This document shows, piece after piece, positions 13,991 through 26,330 of a DNA stretch of 64,000 bases. This stretch comes from Pempheris klunzingeri (lineage: Eukaryota; Chordata; Actinopteri; Acropomatiformes; Pempheridae), in NCBI RefSeq assembly GCF_042242105.1, contig NC_092013.1:3033987-3097986 (forward strand). The letters run 5' to 3'. The translations under genes were made by a program, and so were the position numbers. The first letter of the stretch is position 1, and each line of letters begins with the position of its first letter. The notes under the pieces were generated by a model that saw only the letters and a program-made list of their open reading frames with translations, had not been told where the DNA came from and searched no databases.

Positions 13991-14585
13991 TACGGTGGCC
14001 GGGAGGTGCAAAACAAATTTACAATAGGAGAAACACTTTTACAAAGCTGGAGACAAATTTACATTTTACAAAACATTTTTACAAATCAGAAAACAAAATT
14101 ACATTTAACAACACATTTACAAGTCCTGAGACAAATTTACATTTGAGAAAACAAATTTACAAGACGTGAAACACTTTTACAAACGCCGAGACAAATTTAC
14201 AAGTAACTTTTTCAACTAGAAAGGGAATGTACCGCGTTAATCGGCTCATATGTTCACCACAAAACGGGCAAAAGACCGCTTGACTGCCGTCCATCGTGGG
14301 TCGCCATGAACTCCTTATCACTTCCGGTTCTACTCCACAGTTGGTACATTCCCTTTCTGGTTGAAAAAGTTACTTGTAAATTTGTCTCGGCGTTTGTAAA
14401 AGTGTTTCACGTCTTGTAAATTTGTTTTCTCAAATGTAAATTTGTCTCAGGACTTGTAAATGTGTTGTTAAATGTAATTTTGTTTTCTGATTTGTAAAAA
14501 TGTTTTCTCAAATGTAAATTTGTCTCCAGCTTTGTAAAAGTGTTTCTGGTATTGTAAAATTGTTTTGCACCTCCCGGCCACCGTA
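13991..14585. mobile_element. Foldback (long inverted-repeat) element
   Basis: Two arms of about 242 bp (13991-14232 and 14343-14585) are near-perfect reverse complements around a spacer of about 110 bp. The outer ends read TACGGTGGCCGGGAGGTGC and its complement. Each arm is built from degenerate subrepeats of about 20-25 bp around ACAAATTTACA. The two small open frames in the arms, one per strand, encode nearly the same peptide only because the arms are inverted copies; they are not genes. CAGAC lies directly left of the element and again one base beyond the right end, a possible imperfect target duplication. There is no transposase. A hAT-like or other non-autonomous foldback MITE is most likely. 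Confidence 0.8.
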
Positions 14586-17500
14586 CCAGACCCTCCATTC
14601 AGCTGAGGAAAAGCTCCCTAGAAGGAACCTTAGAGACGGAGGGGGTGTCCATTATTTGGACTGTTTAGTGCTCTGACTTTCTCACTTGGAATAAGAGAAA
14701 ACACAAAGAGTCCACAGAAGACATAAGGGCTGATGCACGTTGCTGTTTTTTGTAAGATCTCTAACTCTTGTGAGTGACACTCTGAGCTGGCGGTGACCAC
14801 GCGGACCCGCCACTGCTCTTAATTTAGCACCGAGTCAAGCGCCACCGTCTGTTCTTACGCACATACATAAAGACTGATGATATTTTCATAACCCGGTTAT
14901 GGTGAGGTAATAGGCTATAAAGGAAGGCCTCCACCAACAGCTGCAGTGAGGATGACATTGGGACCCCGTGGGATCTAGAGAGGACTGCACCCTTTCCCTC
15001 ACACCTATGTCCTGAAATCCATTTTATTTACGCGGAAACCACAGAACAGGAACAGAATAAAAAGCTGCCGCTCAGTTGCCAGCGGGCTGTCAGTGCTGGG
15101 ATTTAAACGGCTGGATTGTCTTTTATGAGGATTTATATATCTGTCATCAGTGTTTTAGGTGTAGTTTAGTTAAAGGTGTAGCTGCACATGATCACAGATT
15201 AAGAATGAAGGAATTATTGTGCGGTGGATGGATTAGAAAATGTGTTTTTGTTTCCTCTTTGATAATATTTTCCAGAAAGAGCCATACATGGAAAACAGCC
15301 GTGACGACAGAAAGATTAAATAGTTTTCCTTCCATATGATTAATTTTTCATTTGACTTGTGAATGACTTTAAAACCGGAGAAACAGCCGCAACAATTAGC
15401 CAACACTGAGGCCATAATTGAATTTGACAAACAGTGTAATGACACACTTAAGAGACTGAGATGATAAATAATTGTGCGTTAGTCTCAGTCATCTAAATAC
15501 ACATTACTCACCGGCGACGTTATGATCAGCCATCATCGTGCATAAAATAAACACAGTCCACAAACTTTATTTTGAAAAGTAAATGGAAACAATTAACTTG
15601 GGACTTCGTTGGCCAGAGGTTTCTGCCAACATCTGTATGTTGTCGCAGCTGTCCACGTGAAACACGATGAGCATGTTCGCCTGTTTATGTGAGTGTGGGG
15701 GAGGAGGAGGAGGGAGGAGGGAGGAGGAGGAGGGGGAGGAGGTGACACCAGCTACAGATAACACTGTTATTCCAGAGGGGTTCACTTAAAGCCTCTACGG
15801 CGAAGAAATCTGGAAGTTTAGTCTGATGCCAGTGTGGACAGCTGGGTGTGTAGTTACAGAGAGGAAGAAAGACGTTCTTCTCAGGAAGTTCATTCAAGGA
15901 CCGCTTTTTGGGATTTAGTGGCATCGAGCGAGCGTGTAGGAGAACCCACGGTGGCCGACAAGGATTCACACCTCCTCCCTTTTTTCTTGTGCTAAACGAT
16001 AAGTTCGTCGCTCCATTTGTCACAACACACAATCTTATTCCTCCTCTTTGTTTTCTTCGTCCTCCAACTGGTGCATTTGTGTCACCAAATTCAAGCGGTC
16101 ACATAAAAAGCAAGGCTGAAAAAGGTTGAAAACCTAATTATGAATATCAGATCATAATAGATCCTCCTGGCTCTCACACACTGGACCTCTAAGCTCCCCT
16201 TTAGTCACTGCTGCTCCGCCTGTCAAGCTTTACGTTCTCGCCTTTCATTTACAGCGATGATCACCGCTGAAAATTCACTGTTTTCTTCTAAACAACAGCT
16301 CGTCACATTTCTGGCTCCTTTTTATCAGGTGTTGCTTACTGGTTAAAAAAAACGCTGCCTCCAGCTGACTTTTAAATGTTTATAGGTGATCTGGTCCTGG
16401 TGGTTTTAAATATGTGGCACTTAACACCTGCATGTTTAACGTCATGCTAAGACACTGATGCTAAAGCTACATCGTCAGCTGATGATGGACGCAGAACCTA
16501 GAAGCCTAATTCCAGTATTATGAGTATGAAATAAAAAATTATTTCAATCTAACTAACGGCTGTTTTGAAGCCTCTAGTTTGGCATTTTGACCGTCGCCAT
16601 CTTGGTTTTTTCAGAGCCAGAAGTGATGCTGTGTTCACTGTGAGGGATTTTGTGAAAGGCCAAGTAAAGTTTAATAAATAAATGCTTTATGTTTTAATTT
16701 AAACAGCAGGTTTTATCAGTATTGAGTTACAATTAAATAGATCGCTTGTTCTGTCGGCAACAGTGGTGTGTTTGTTTTGCTTTGCCATTCCTGTCAGTGT
16801 GTAACTGTGGTGCTTGTGGCAGGAGTGGGGGGTCCTTGGGGACAGTCATCCCAGACCAGAAGGGGAACAGGTGGCTATTCCTGTAAGCAGGCCTTTCCCT
16901 AATACCAGAGCGCAGAGTGAGCGTGGTGTTAACACTTTTACAGCTCCCCTGGGCGGCCTGTGTAAAAGCCCGTGGTGACAGGTCACCTTGGCAGAGGGTG
17001 GCACCGTCGGCCCGGGCGCTCCGCCAGGTCACACGGGTCAAACCTGCGGACAGACACACGATCAAGACGCTGCCAGAGAGAAACACGCAAACAGGTGGCG
17101 TGTATCTTAGTTACACTTTAAACTCAGACTGTGTTATACAGATGTTTTAGAGTCAAAGTGACAACATTATTAATTCATAAAAATGCTGTGAGGTCGGCTC
17201 CTTGCTCAGTTTATCAGTAGGATTAGGAGAAAATAGACATTTAGCAAAGCTATGAATAAAAAAATGTAATGAAGTTTAAAATGCTGGAAGGAAAATCAGA
17301 CACAGTATCACAGCTTTCTGTGACACTACTCTTCACAGAGGTGGGACACGATGATAATAAGTGCAAATCACTTCTCCTAGAGGAAACAGTGGGCAACAAG
17401 GTTCAAACACGTGGCTGCAGTTCAGATATATCAAATATCTAATCATGAGTGATCCTCTAGTGTCTGCATACTCATTTTGTCCTTTTCACACTAGAAAAAG

Positions 17501-19504
17501 GAAACAATAAAAGAGGTTTTTAGGTAAAGTACTGTCTCACTAGCCATGAAAAGAGGTGAATAAAGAAAATATTCTAACATCCAAAAGTGTCCAGTGTTTC
17601 TGACCACTAGAAAAATGATGGCCAACCAGTTACTGAGGTCACAGGCGGTAATTATACCCGGCTGGATTTGGAAATGCTGCAGATTTCTTCACAGATTTCT
17701 GTTGTAAGTTTGTCGTTAGGTGACTAAAGGGTTCGTGAACACCTTCGGTTTCTTGCGGACAGGTGCACAGGAGAGGAAGCGAGAGAAGAGAAAGCTCCGG
17801 CACACGGTCTTATTACTTTAGTGAAAACATAATGTTTCTGTCCTGAGATCTTCGTCACGCGACGCAGAGGAACAAAGCAACAAACACCTGCTCAGGTGAG
17901 GCCAGTTACAGTCCTACAGTCTGTACGCTTGTAGCCAATCAAACGGCACCTCTCATACAAACATTGGTGTCAATAGTTTAAAATCATGTGTGGAGTCTGT
18001 GAAAGTGATTTATGAAGGCAGCAGTGATCTTCTTTGAAACAAACTGCAGGTCAGTCAATCTTACTTTTATCTTTCAAACAACTGCAGCACGTTAACAGCT
18101 TGACCGTGACATGAAATTCATTTAAATTCAGCTACTTTCATCGGGCGACTTCAGCTAAGTAAAGTCATCACCTGCTCGAGGTGGCAGATGCCCAGTGCGT
18201 CCTTCCTCATGAGGTTCACATTAAGTGAGACATCAAAGGCACAACGGGCGTATAAATATTGCCGCCTGTGCCTTTAATCCAGTAACATCATCAGCACCGT
18301 GCAGCGTTCACAAGCCGAAGCAATCTTTGATTTATACATTAGCCAGAATAAAGAAGGATACGATTTCACAGGGAAATGCTATTAAGAGCAAGTTGATGCT
18401 TAGAACATCCAACTTAATGTTACAGGTCCAGGAATGTGCCTGCAGAGATTTATGTGGGCTGTCAGGTGACATTACAGGTAACATCAGGCTGGAAAGGGTG
18501 GGCAAATTAACAGGAACACCTTTATTATTGTGTTGTCGGGGGATATGAAGCTTCTTTTCTAGCCACACTAGACTGTACAGACACCTGCTCACTGTGTTAC
18601 CAGGTGATTAGATGATTATCTCACATCTGTCCCAAATATATGGGCTGGTGGGGGCCTGCTAACCTCCCGCTACAGTGGGTTCAGGAGTTTGTTATCCCTG
18701 ATTGGATCCAGCGCTCCCTTCTGTGCTCTGTTATTTCTGTGTAGCGGACCGTTGCCACGTTTAACAGATACAGTGGAAGCCATACAAGCCTTCAAATCAA
18801 TAAAATAGTTTTTTTTATGTCAGTATTTTGTCTAAAACTGCTGATTTCTTAAGTACAAAGCCGTTTAATGAGCGGGATAATGAGCAGAGAGCCATGTCAT
18901 TGCTGCAGACCCCTGCTCGTGACTTTTGAATAATTTATTTCAGTTCAGGTTCAGTCTTCTGTGCCTGCATTATGTTCTACATGTGTGATGGTCACACTTC
19001 GCCTACTCGATGTCCTGATAACGCAGGCATCAGGTAAAGTAGCCGTCAGCCAGACCACCACTTTAGTCCTGACTGAAATATCTCAGCATCTATCAGATGA
19101 ATTGTGGATGATGTACAGACGTTTGTGTCCCTCTCAGGATGACCTGTAATAACTCTGGACTCTTTATCCTGAACCATCAGGACGGCATCTTGATTCGTCC
19201 AATATTTTGCTTCATGACCATAAACCTTCCAAAACTAATGAGACTCCCATCAGAGACTCCCATCAGCCTCAGCCAGTGCTAAATAGCGACTGTTAGCATC
19301 CTAACGAGCTTCACTAAGCTAGTTATAATTAGAATTGCAGGCATTAGCATGAGCTCAAAGCACCACTGTGCCCAAAAGAGCCACCGGCAAGGCTGTACAC
19401 CTGTACCTGCAAGTATGTAGTTATGCGAGTGCAATTTTTGAAAGAACATTAATTCCAAGATACTAAAGGAGATTTTTATTGCTGGTTTACATTTCAGGAT
19501 CACT
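14586..19504. other. Intergenic, no gene recognised
   Basis: No coding exon is supported. The stretch holds a GGA-rich polypurine tract (15696-15742). A short piece near 16560-16640 shares the CATCTTGG / GAGCCAGAAGTGA wording common to teleost interspersed repeats and may belong with the repeat copies at 19505 and 30605. The GC-richer segment around 16740-17060 could be a conserved non-coding element but is unproven. Confidence 0.55.
15696..15742. repeat. GGA-rich polypurine tract
   Basis: An almost pure purine run made of GGA and GGGA units on the plus strand. Such tracts can adopt triplex or G-quadruplex form. It explains the low-complexity Pro/Ser frames on the other strand. Confidence 0.9.
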
Positions 19505-19866
19505 TGTGTACAAAGAAGTGGACGAAGCTTCTTAGTCTGAACAGTGAAGCTGATGCTGCATTCTGTCTAATGTCCAGCAGGGGGCGACTCCACAGACTTC
19601 TCATAAAGAAGTCTATGAGAAAATGAGCCGACTTCTCTCCTGATTTATCAGCTCAGGAAACATTTTCCTCATGAGTTTATGGTCTCTGTCGCTAGTTTAC
19701 AGTCTTCTTCAACACAACAGGATGTTTATTTAGTAGATTATGATCCCATTTAGAGGAAAATAGACCATAAAGCAGGTTATGCTTTAAGGCCCTGTTGTGA
19801 TTAGCTAATCGGAGACGGTCTTCGTGGGAATGAACGTCACTTCTGGCTCCAAAAATCAAGCCAAAC
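19505..19866 (+). repeat. Interspersed repeat, copy 1
   Basis: This segment matches the reverse complement of 30605-31020 over most of its length. Shared landmarks include GTGAAGCTGATGCTG, CCAGCAGGGGGCGACTCCAC, GAGAAAATGAGCCGACTTCT and the GTAGTTTACAG/GCTAGTTTACAG stretch. Two diverged copies in opposite orientation 11 kb apart indicate a dispersed element of moderate age. I cannot assign a superfamily because ends and target duplications are not clear. Confidence 0.7.
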
Positions 19867-20939
19867 TCGAGGCCTCCTAACAGGTGACATCACAGTGGCT
19901 TCCTCCGCTTCTTATGTGCAGACTAAGGTGGTGTCACAGCAGCTTACTGAGAAACTTCAGCCAGTTTATCACCATTATGAGCGATATCACCCCACCACAG
20001 CCAGATTATCAGACATCAGCAGGGTGTATTGCTCTTTCGTGGGTTCAACAAATGCGTATTGTCTGCAAACAAATTCCATCACCCAGCACAATACCAAGTT
20101 TCACAGAACCATCACAGCAACAATTACAGGGAACAAAGTGGTACAATACAGCTATTGAGAGCGGTTATACGAGCTGCAGGCTCACGGCCAAGCTGTCCAC
20201 ATCTGTTACCTTTTTTTTATACCTGCACACTGATATTTATAATCTGAAAGCTTCTGGGCAGCACGAGGAACAATCATTTTTTATTCGGAGATCACGCAGG
20301 ACTTGAGGTGCCTTGTTTGGAGTGTTTCTCGGGCGAATTTAAAGGAAGGTCGAACGTTTCTTCTCGCAGGAGCGTTTGCTCACTCTTCCCAAATATCCCT
20401 GGCCCTGACGCGAGAGGGGGAGGACATAAATCTCATCCCTTAAGAGATTACACACTATTAAAGGCATATGATCCAGGTTTGATGGAAAGCAGAGATGCGG
20501 AGGGGGGGGGGGGGGGGGCTACAGGAAAGAGTCCAGCTTTGCCTGGAATGACTCTGGCTGACACACTGGCCCCATTCTGTGCCCCATTCTGTGCCCCACA
20601 GCAGGTTTATCACTGGAGCCCCGCCAGGATATTTGATTACTGATTGTGAAAATCTAAATCTAAATCTAGTGTTGCATATCAGATTTCAGAGGAGGGGTCG
20701 CGGTGCATCTATAAATGCATGATAATCTAATAACTCAGTGACTCGCACAGTCAAACAGGACTGGACACGAGAGGCAATTTTTACCTCTGCCAAAGGAGAT
20801 CGTGCTTTCAGAGCCGTTTGTCAGCAGGATTATAAAGAGACTAGAGTTTCAGTACTTTCTGCACAAGTTGCTGTTCTCTAACAAGAAGCTTAACAGCAAC
20901 ATTCACAACAGGTTTGATCCATGAATCCACCAATACATT
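19867..20939. other. Intergenic, no gene recognised; contains G17 tract
   Basis: Open frames between 19884 and 20640 overlap in several phases and have no domain resemblance. A run of seventeen G residues lies at 20502-20518. A small tandem duplication of the phrase GCCCCATTCTGT occurs near 20567-20590. Confidence 0.5.
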
Positions 20940-21416
20940 TCCTGCTTCAGTTAGAATTGGTATTTAAACAGTCCTCCTCATCCTGCTGTTCACATTCTGA
21001 CATCATGAGACCAAGACGACACCTAACAGTTGATCAGCAGCACCTCAACACTGGAGGCTTCAAACAGGAAGTCCTCAGACGGAGGTGTTCACTGAGCTTA
21101 GAGGGTCACAGAGTGTCATCAGGAGGTTGGAACAGTGATACAGAGACTGGAAGAGTCACAGAAAGGAGAGGAGTGGACGTCCTTTGGCCACGTCCCAATT
21201 TATTGAGACACTGAAAATGTTTTGTTGTGGTATACCTACCACTATTGGTAGATTTTCTTCAAATACATTGTTTAAAATGAATAAAATCACCAGTGCATGC
21301 TTCTACTTAAATGCCCTACTTTCATGATATAATATCACTGTAGCATTCACTTTTTACATTTTCCATATATTTCACCTGAAAGTCAAATATCCCTAACTTT
21401 TTGTGAGTAGTGTATA
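20940..21416 (-). mobile_element. Tc1/mariner-like DNA transposon remnant
   Basis: The right end, read on the minus strand, begins TACACTACTCACAAAAAGTT followed by AGGGATATTTGACTTTCAGG, which I recognise as a terminal sequence repeated in many percomorph genomes. A T-A boundary at the end fits a TA target. The remainder carries a decayed non-coding interior with phrases such as TTGGGACGTGGCCAAAGGAC. No intact transposase is present and the other terminus is missing, so this is a non-autonomous or truncated copy. The superfamily assignment is from memory and moderately uncertain. Confidence 0.5.
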
Positions 21417-24400
21417 TCCAGACATATGTAGATGTGCATGTTTACAGACTGGGTGGAGGTCTGCGCTCTCCTTAGATATACGATACATCATCGTGCCAAC
21501 TGATAAACTGATGTGGCCGATGCCTATGGTGCCCGGAGTTAACGCACAGATTGAGGGAAGAGATAAATAAATACGTATAAGTTGCCTTGTTGTAGATTCT
21601 TTGGCAGAAAAAGAAGGTTGTCTTTGCGGTCACTCCTCACCAGGCACAACCACGCTCACACAACCTGCGGCCGTTTGCACTCAACACGAAGTCCTCTTGA
21701 GGAAATTATTCTGAATGCACTCTGATGAGCTGACGTCGAACAAAAAGCTGCTGAGTGGTCTTAACGAGTCCCTGTTGTCTCAGCTTTGACGGCCACAATC
21801 AGCACTAATGCAAAGCACTGATGATCACTAATTCAGCGGCTAAATGTTCAAATCGTGTCTAAAATCACTGTCGTTCACTCTTTCACAGCTCCAGAGACGC
21901 TCAGCTGTGTGTGCAGGTTATTAAAAAAATAAAGAGATTTTGGACTCTTAACAATCATTTTACATCATGAAGCTTTGCACTGCTGACATTTCCACATTTT
22001 AAAAATGCGACCATGTGTATTGTGTCATTTGCAAAAAGTATTGTCCATGCAGTGGATACTATTCTGTTTGTCCAATGTGGGATTGGTTTGAAGGACACTA
22101 AACCAAAACAGAGGGAAGTTAATATGGAGCCCTCTACAGTAAATAAGGACCTGAGAGTGTGCAGCCACGCCTCTGTGATGCTCTTCTTAAAACACTTTGA
22201 GCTACATGCTAACATGCTCATTATAACAAAGCTGAGATGCTAGCTGATATTTAGCATGTATAGTGTTTTTTTTTTTTTGTCTGAACAAAATTTTCACGAC
22301 AATCCCTCCAATAGTTTCAGATAAAAACCTTAAATATCAAAAAAGTCAATAGTTCACCAAAGCAATTAGGATTCATCCTCCAGATAATAACAATCTGTAT
22401 AAAAACCCACAGCTTTCCGTCCAGTTCTTGAGATATTTCTGGTTTCTGGACGAACGTGGAGGCCTGACCCACATCGTAATGTTTGAGTCACGGCTCTTAC
22501 ACATGCACTTTAGCTCTAATTTAATGTAATAACTTGCCTGGGCCGGCTCCGGGAGATACACAACACTGAGAACAGATTAATTTACCTCATAGTTATTCAT
22601 GTCCTTAATGCCTTCAAAGTGTAATTCACCCGCGGGTGTTGTGTTTTATTGACTGAGAGAGGAGCCAGAGGTGAGATCTGTAGATGATAATCTCTATATG
22701 ATCTGTCTGGCACGCCATAAAAGCCGCCCTGATGTTAACCCTTTCACCTTAATGATATTCAGACTAGATACAGACTTACTCACTCAAAATCCCATCATGT
22801 CTTGACAGACGATGCAGATTAAAACAGGACGAAACACGCGTCTGACGGTGTCCATGTGACCCCTGTTAAAAATTAAACAAGAATTAATACACGCCGTGTG
22901 TTTGTGGTTACTAAACACACTCTGACACACTGTGAATCGCTTCCTTTCCGACAGTTGAACAAAAGCTGCTCTGTTTGAAACAAAACATCAGAATGTGCAA
23001 GAGGCCCCAGACTTCACTTGGCTTCCCCCCAAGCGCTCCAATGGCTCATCAAAGTGAGAATAAGGAAGGAACTCCGCTGTGGTTTCATGGCAAGCTCAAA
23101 CATGGGCTCAGCCTTTTGAGAAGATGTTTGAAAAATTGCCACCTTTTTTTTCTTGGTTTTTACTTTTTAGTGTGAAAACTAGACAAAGAGAAATATCAGC
23201 AGTGCTATTAAAAAGAGCCCTTTACGTACGTATGAAGTGAGGAAGATACGACGAGTGGATGTCATCCATCCGCACTCACCAAAACCTATATCTAAATACG
23301 TCCACGCCTCATCTGGAGTTAATACCACTTGGCTCTTACAACAGGCTGCCTCACCCCCCCGAAGGTGGAGCTGATGGATCAAGACAAGTTTGTTAATGTA
23401 TCTGTCCCTGGGTGGGTGGGAGGCAGGCGTCAGGCCAGTCAACCAGGCAGGCCAAGGTCCCTGGATGGCAGCATGACAGACAGGAGGGGGGAATGGCTGG
23501 AAGAGGTGCCTGGGAACCTTGCTCTAAGAGGATGACAGCTCTATAAGTCAGGCCCTGATAAAGCAGTCAGGAGTGACAATCTCTGGGCCCCAGCCAACGC
23601 AGCGTCCGTCCTGCTCAGATAAAGTCAGACAGGCCATCCATCAGTCCGGAGACAGAGAGCCGGACCCACGCTCTCCCACCTCAATGGGAACGGCTCAATG
23701 ACCAGCCGCTGCTGGAATGCACGGAGCCTCTTGGTCTCGAGAGGCAGCGGTGGGAGGAACAAAGATGGCTGTGAACCATCTCTGGAGGAATCACGCATAG
23801 CGATTAGTAGGAGTGTGTGACGCGGAGCCTGCTAAGAGGCAGAGGTGCCTCGTCTCTCTTGCGTGAAAGGGCGGAGACGGTGGTTGACAATGGCGGGAGG
23901 GACGTGACACGTCTCCAGCCAAGAGGACCACCACGGCTGCAGACTGCAGGCCGACACTAGAGAACCGTCATACCGTAATGAGAAAGCAATAAGCCATGGA
24001 AAACTGCGAGTGTCACACAGTACATTCCACACGTCAGGCCAGACAAAGCCGGTGTCACGGGGGAATGAAAGGAAATGCCACCTCCAAGGATGCATGGACG
24101 CAACATGTTACGAAATTTCAGACTTAAAAGATGTGATTTCAAAAACGACAGGACTGAAAAAAAAGAAGAAAAAAACTATTTTGACATCCCAAGAATCTTG
24201 TGAATAAACACTATTGTAAATGCAATTATTCAGAGCAAACATCTTCACCTGGAAAAGCCTCCTCTGTATGGACAACCTCTCACTCTCTGCCTCGGCTGCA
24301 CCCGCACAGCTTTGCATTGTGGTCTCGAGCCAGGAACTTGTCTGTGTGTCACTCCAAAGAAAACACAACCAATTTCACAAGAACAAACAATAATTTCCCT

Positions 24401-24875
24401 CTCCTGTTTACTCAGAATCAGCCTCCAAGGAGCTGCTTGTGACAGGCGAGGAGCAGGAAGTCTGCATCGGTTAAGAGCCGAACTAAATACGGTTTGATTC
24501 TGCTGGAAGATGTTATTAATCTTTTCCAAGCCTTTCGCTTCATTTGCATGCACAGAATACATTCAAACACACCAAACGCCAAAGTGTATTATGTGTGTTT
24601 TGTGAGCCAGAGAGGAAGCCCTCCAACAAATGAGCTCATTGTTTCTCTCAGTGTTTACAGTGGCTGCTTAACGGGTCCGATAAGTTATGAAAGTGGAAGT
24701 GTGTGGCTGTTTAAACGCTCCTGTCACCAGCATCTGGTGTGTGTCACTGGGACGGTTACTGAAAAACAATATCACACTGGTTTTGTACCAGTTTAAAATA
24801 ATAGTTTTTGACACTTTAATCACTTTCTTAATGAGAATTAGATTAAACATGTGAACAACTGCATATGAAGCTACA
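21417..24875. other. Intergenic, mostly no recognisable features
   Basis: No gene is supported. A repeat fragment with GCTAACATGCTCATTATAAC wording lies near 22190-22260 and is listed separately. The sequence between 23380 and 24090 is GC-richer with no frame of interest and could contain a regulatory element. Confidence 0.55.
22185..22330. repeat. GCTAACATGC-type teleost repeat fragment
   Basis: Phrases such as GCTAACATGCTCATTATAAC and GATGCTAGCTGATATTTAGC followed by a T15 run match a repeat theme also seen near 30490-30560 and 31045-31090. Copies are short and diverged. The family is common in teleosts but I cannot name it with certainty. Confidence 0.5.
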
Positions 24876-24985
24876 GGTAGCAGCAGGTTAGCTTAGCTTA
24901 GCATAACGGCTAGAAACAGGAGCAGCTAGCCAAAAGGTAACATATAAAATAAATAATATATTTCATCTAGTTCATTTAAGTGGAA
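24876..24985 (+). repeat. TTAGC-rich interspersed repeat fragment
   Basis: It contains GGTTAGCTTAGCTTAGCATA followed by ACGGCTAGAAACAGG and AGCTAGCC. The same wording recurs at 29130-29200 on this strand and at 26215-26265 on the other strand. The TTAGC pentamer is expanded to different lengths in each copy. Confidence 0.6.
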
Positions 24986-25742
24986 ATTTGAAGTGTAGGA
25001 ATTAAAAGCTGTGGCTGAATTCAGGGATTCATGTGCAGGAACATCTGTCGGCCAAGTGCGCTGACTTCTTCCCTCCATCATTCAACCACAAGTTTGTCAT
25101 TTTTACACGTTCGCGTCTATAAAGAGCTACGTGTTTTTAACGCCATCATCTCAAAATCTCGAGTTATTTTTGCATTGTCTCGAGATTGCAAAGTTCGTTT
25201 TGATAACAAGTTCATTTATTTCGTTTTCTCGAGGAAACAAAAGACTGATCTCTGAAGGTAATGACATCATTTATCACGAGGAAACTACAAGATCACAGGA
25301 TAATTAAGAAGAACTCAAAAATGAGCGTCTGGTACATTTGATCACTGCCGTTTTCAGCGCTCAAGATAGAAGATAGAAAGAAACGATGTAGTTTTTGCCT
25401 TAAAGTACAGTCTGGTGTGTTTATCCATCATAGGTCCTCCTCGATCTGACATTTTCATCTTAAATCAGTTGTCAAGATGCCGCCGATGTGTGACCCACAC
25501 AGACTGTACTCACACTTTAGTGTGTTTATCTCATACTGATGTTAAATTAACTGTTTTTGGGACGAATATTTTTGATAGTTTGTTGATTGTGAATGGATCT
25601 TGTGGTGGGGCTACGACTGCTACCCTCTCATCGTTCTGCCAAGAGCAACCTGTCTGAACAGTGACACTTCCGTCTGGTCCTTTCTCCTGTTAAACAAGAC
25701 AGTTTTATGGGACCTCTTGTCCTGCCATCATATACATGCAGG

Positions 25743-26007
25743 TGTGACACCTAGAAAGATATTGTTTTTGTGTGTGTGTATATAGTACAACCATAGTACA
25801 TGTATTCACACTTGATGCGGTTTATTATGCTGAAACTTCTAGTTATTTGGTTCGAGCATAATTACACCCTCCAGTAGGGGGCAGTACACAGAGGTAGAGG
25901 AAGTCTTGTCTTGTTTTGCTTGTTTTGTTTGACCAGTTCTGTCGGTGAAATAATAAAAGTGAACTCATGTTTCTACATCACACTGTCCCGGTCTGAGTGG
26001 TGTAACA
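25743..26007 (+). mobile_element. Possible solo LTR with degenerate primer-binding site
   Basis: The segment starts near TGTGACACC and ends TGTAACA, giving TG...CA ends. It has an AATAAA signal near 25951 and a tail of CACTGTCCCGGTCTGAG typical of the end of a retrotransposon LTR. Directly after the end, 26009-26017 reads TGGCATCAG, close to an initiator-methionine tRNA primer site. No internal gag or pol frame follows, so it would be a solo or truncated LTR. The left boundary is a guess and the call is tentative. Confidence 0.35.
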
Positions 26008-26199
26008 TTGGCATCAGTAATAAGTAGTAATAAAAGTAATAAAGTAATAAAAGGAAACGATTTTTTTGTTTTCTCAAGACAACGGTTTCATTATCTCCAG
26101 ATACTAAAGTTTGTTTTTTTGGAATCTTGAAATTACGGCATTAAAAAAAAAATAACTGCAATAACAGCCACACTGAACCAACACATAAGTTATTGATTA

Positions 26200-26330
26200 G
26201 TCAGCTTTAAACGTGCCGGGCTAGCTGTTTGCTGTTCATGCTAAGCTAAGCTAAGCTAAGCACCTGTTGTTTGTAGATACTGTATATTTAACAGACAACA
26301 ATCAGAGTGATATCAAGCTTGATCCAAAAA
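26200..26330 (-). repeat. TTAGC-rich interspersed repeat fragment (inverted)
   Basis: Four CTAAG pentamers in tandem (26240-26262) with flanking GGGCTAGCTGTTTGCTGTT match the reverse complement of the copies at 24876 and 29115. The downstream phrase AAGCTTGATCCAAAAAAGTAAATAATATTTC also resembles the flank of the 24.9 kb copy. Confidence 0.55.

Noticed and set aside
13960..14598. Two small proteins with nearly the same sequence on opposite strands
   Set aside because: They are translations of the two inverted arms of the foldback element, so the similarity is a consequence of the DNA palindrome, not of gene duplication.
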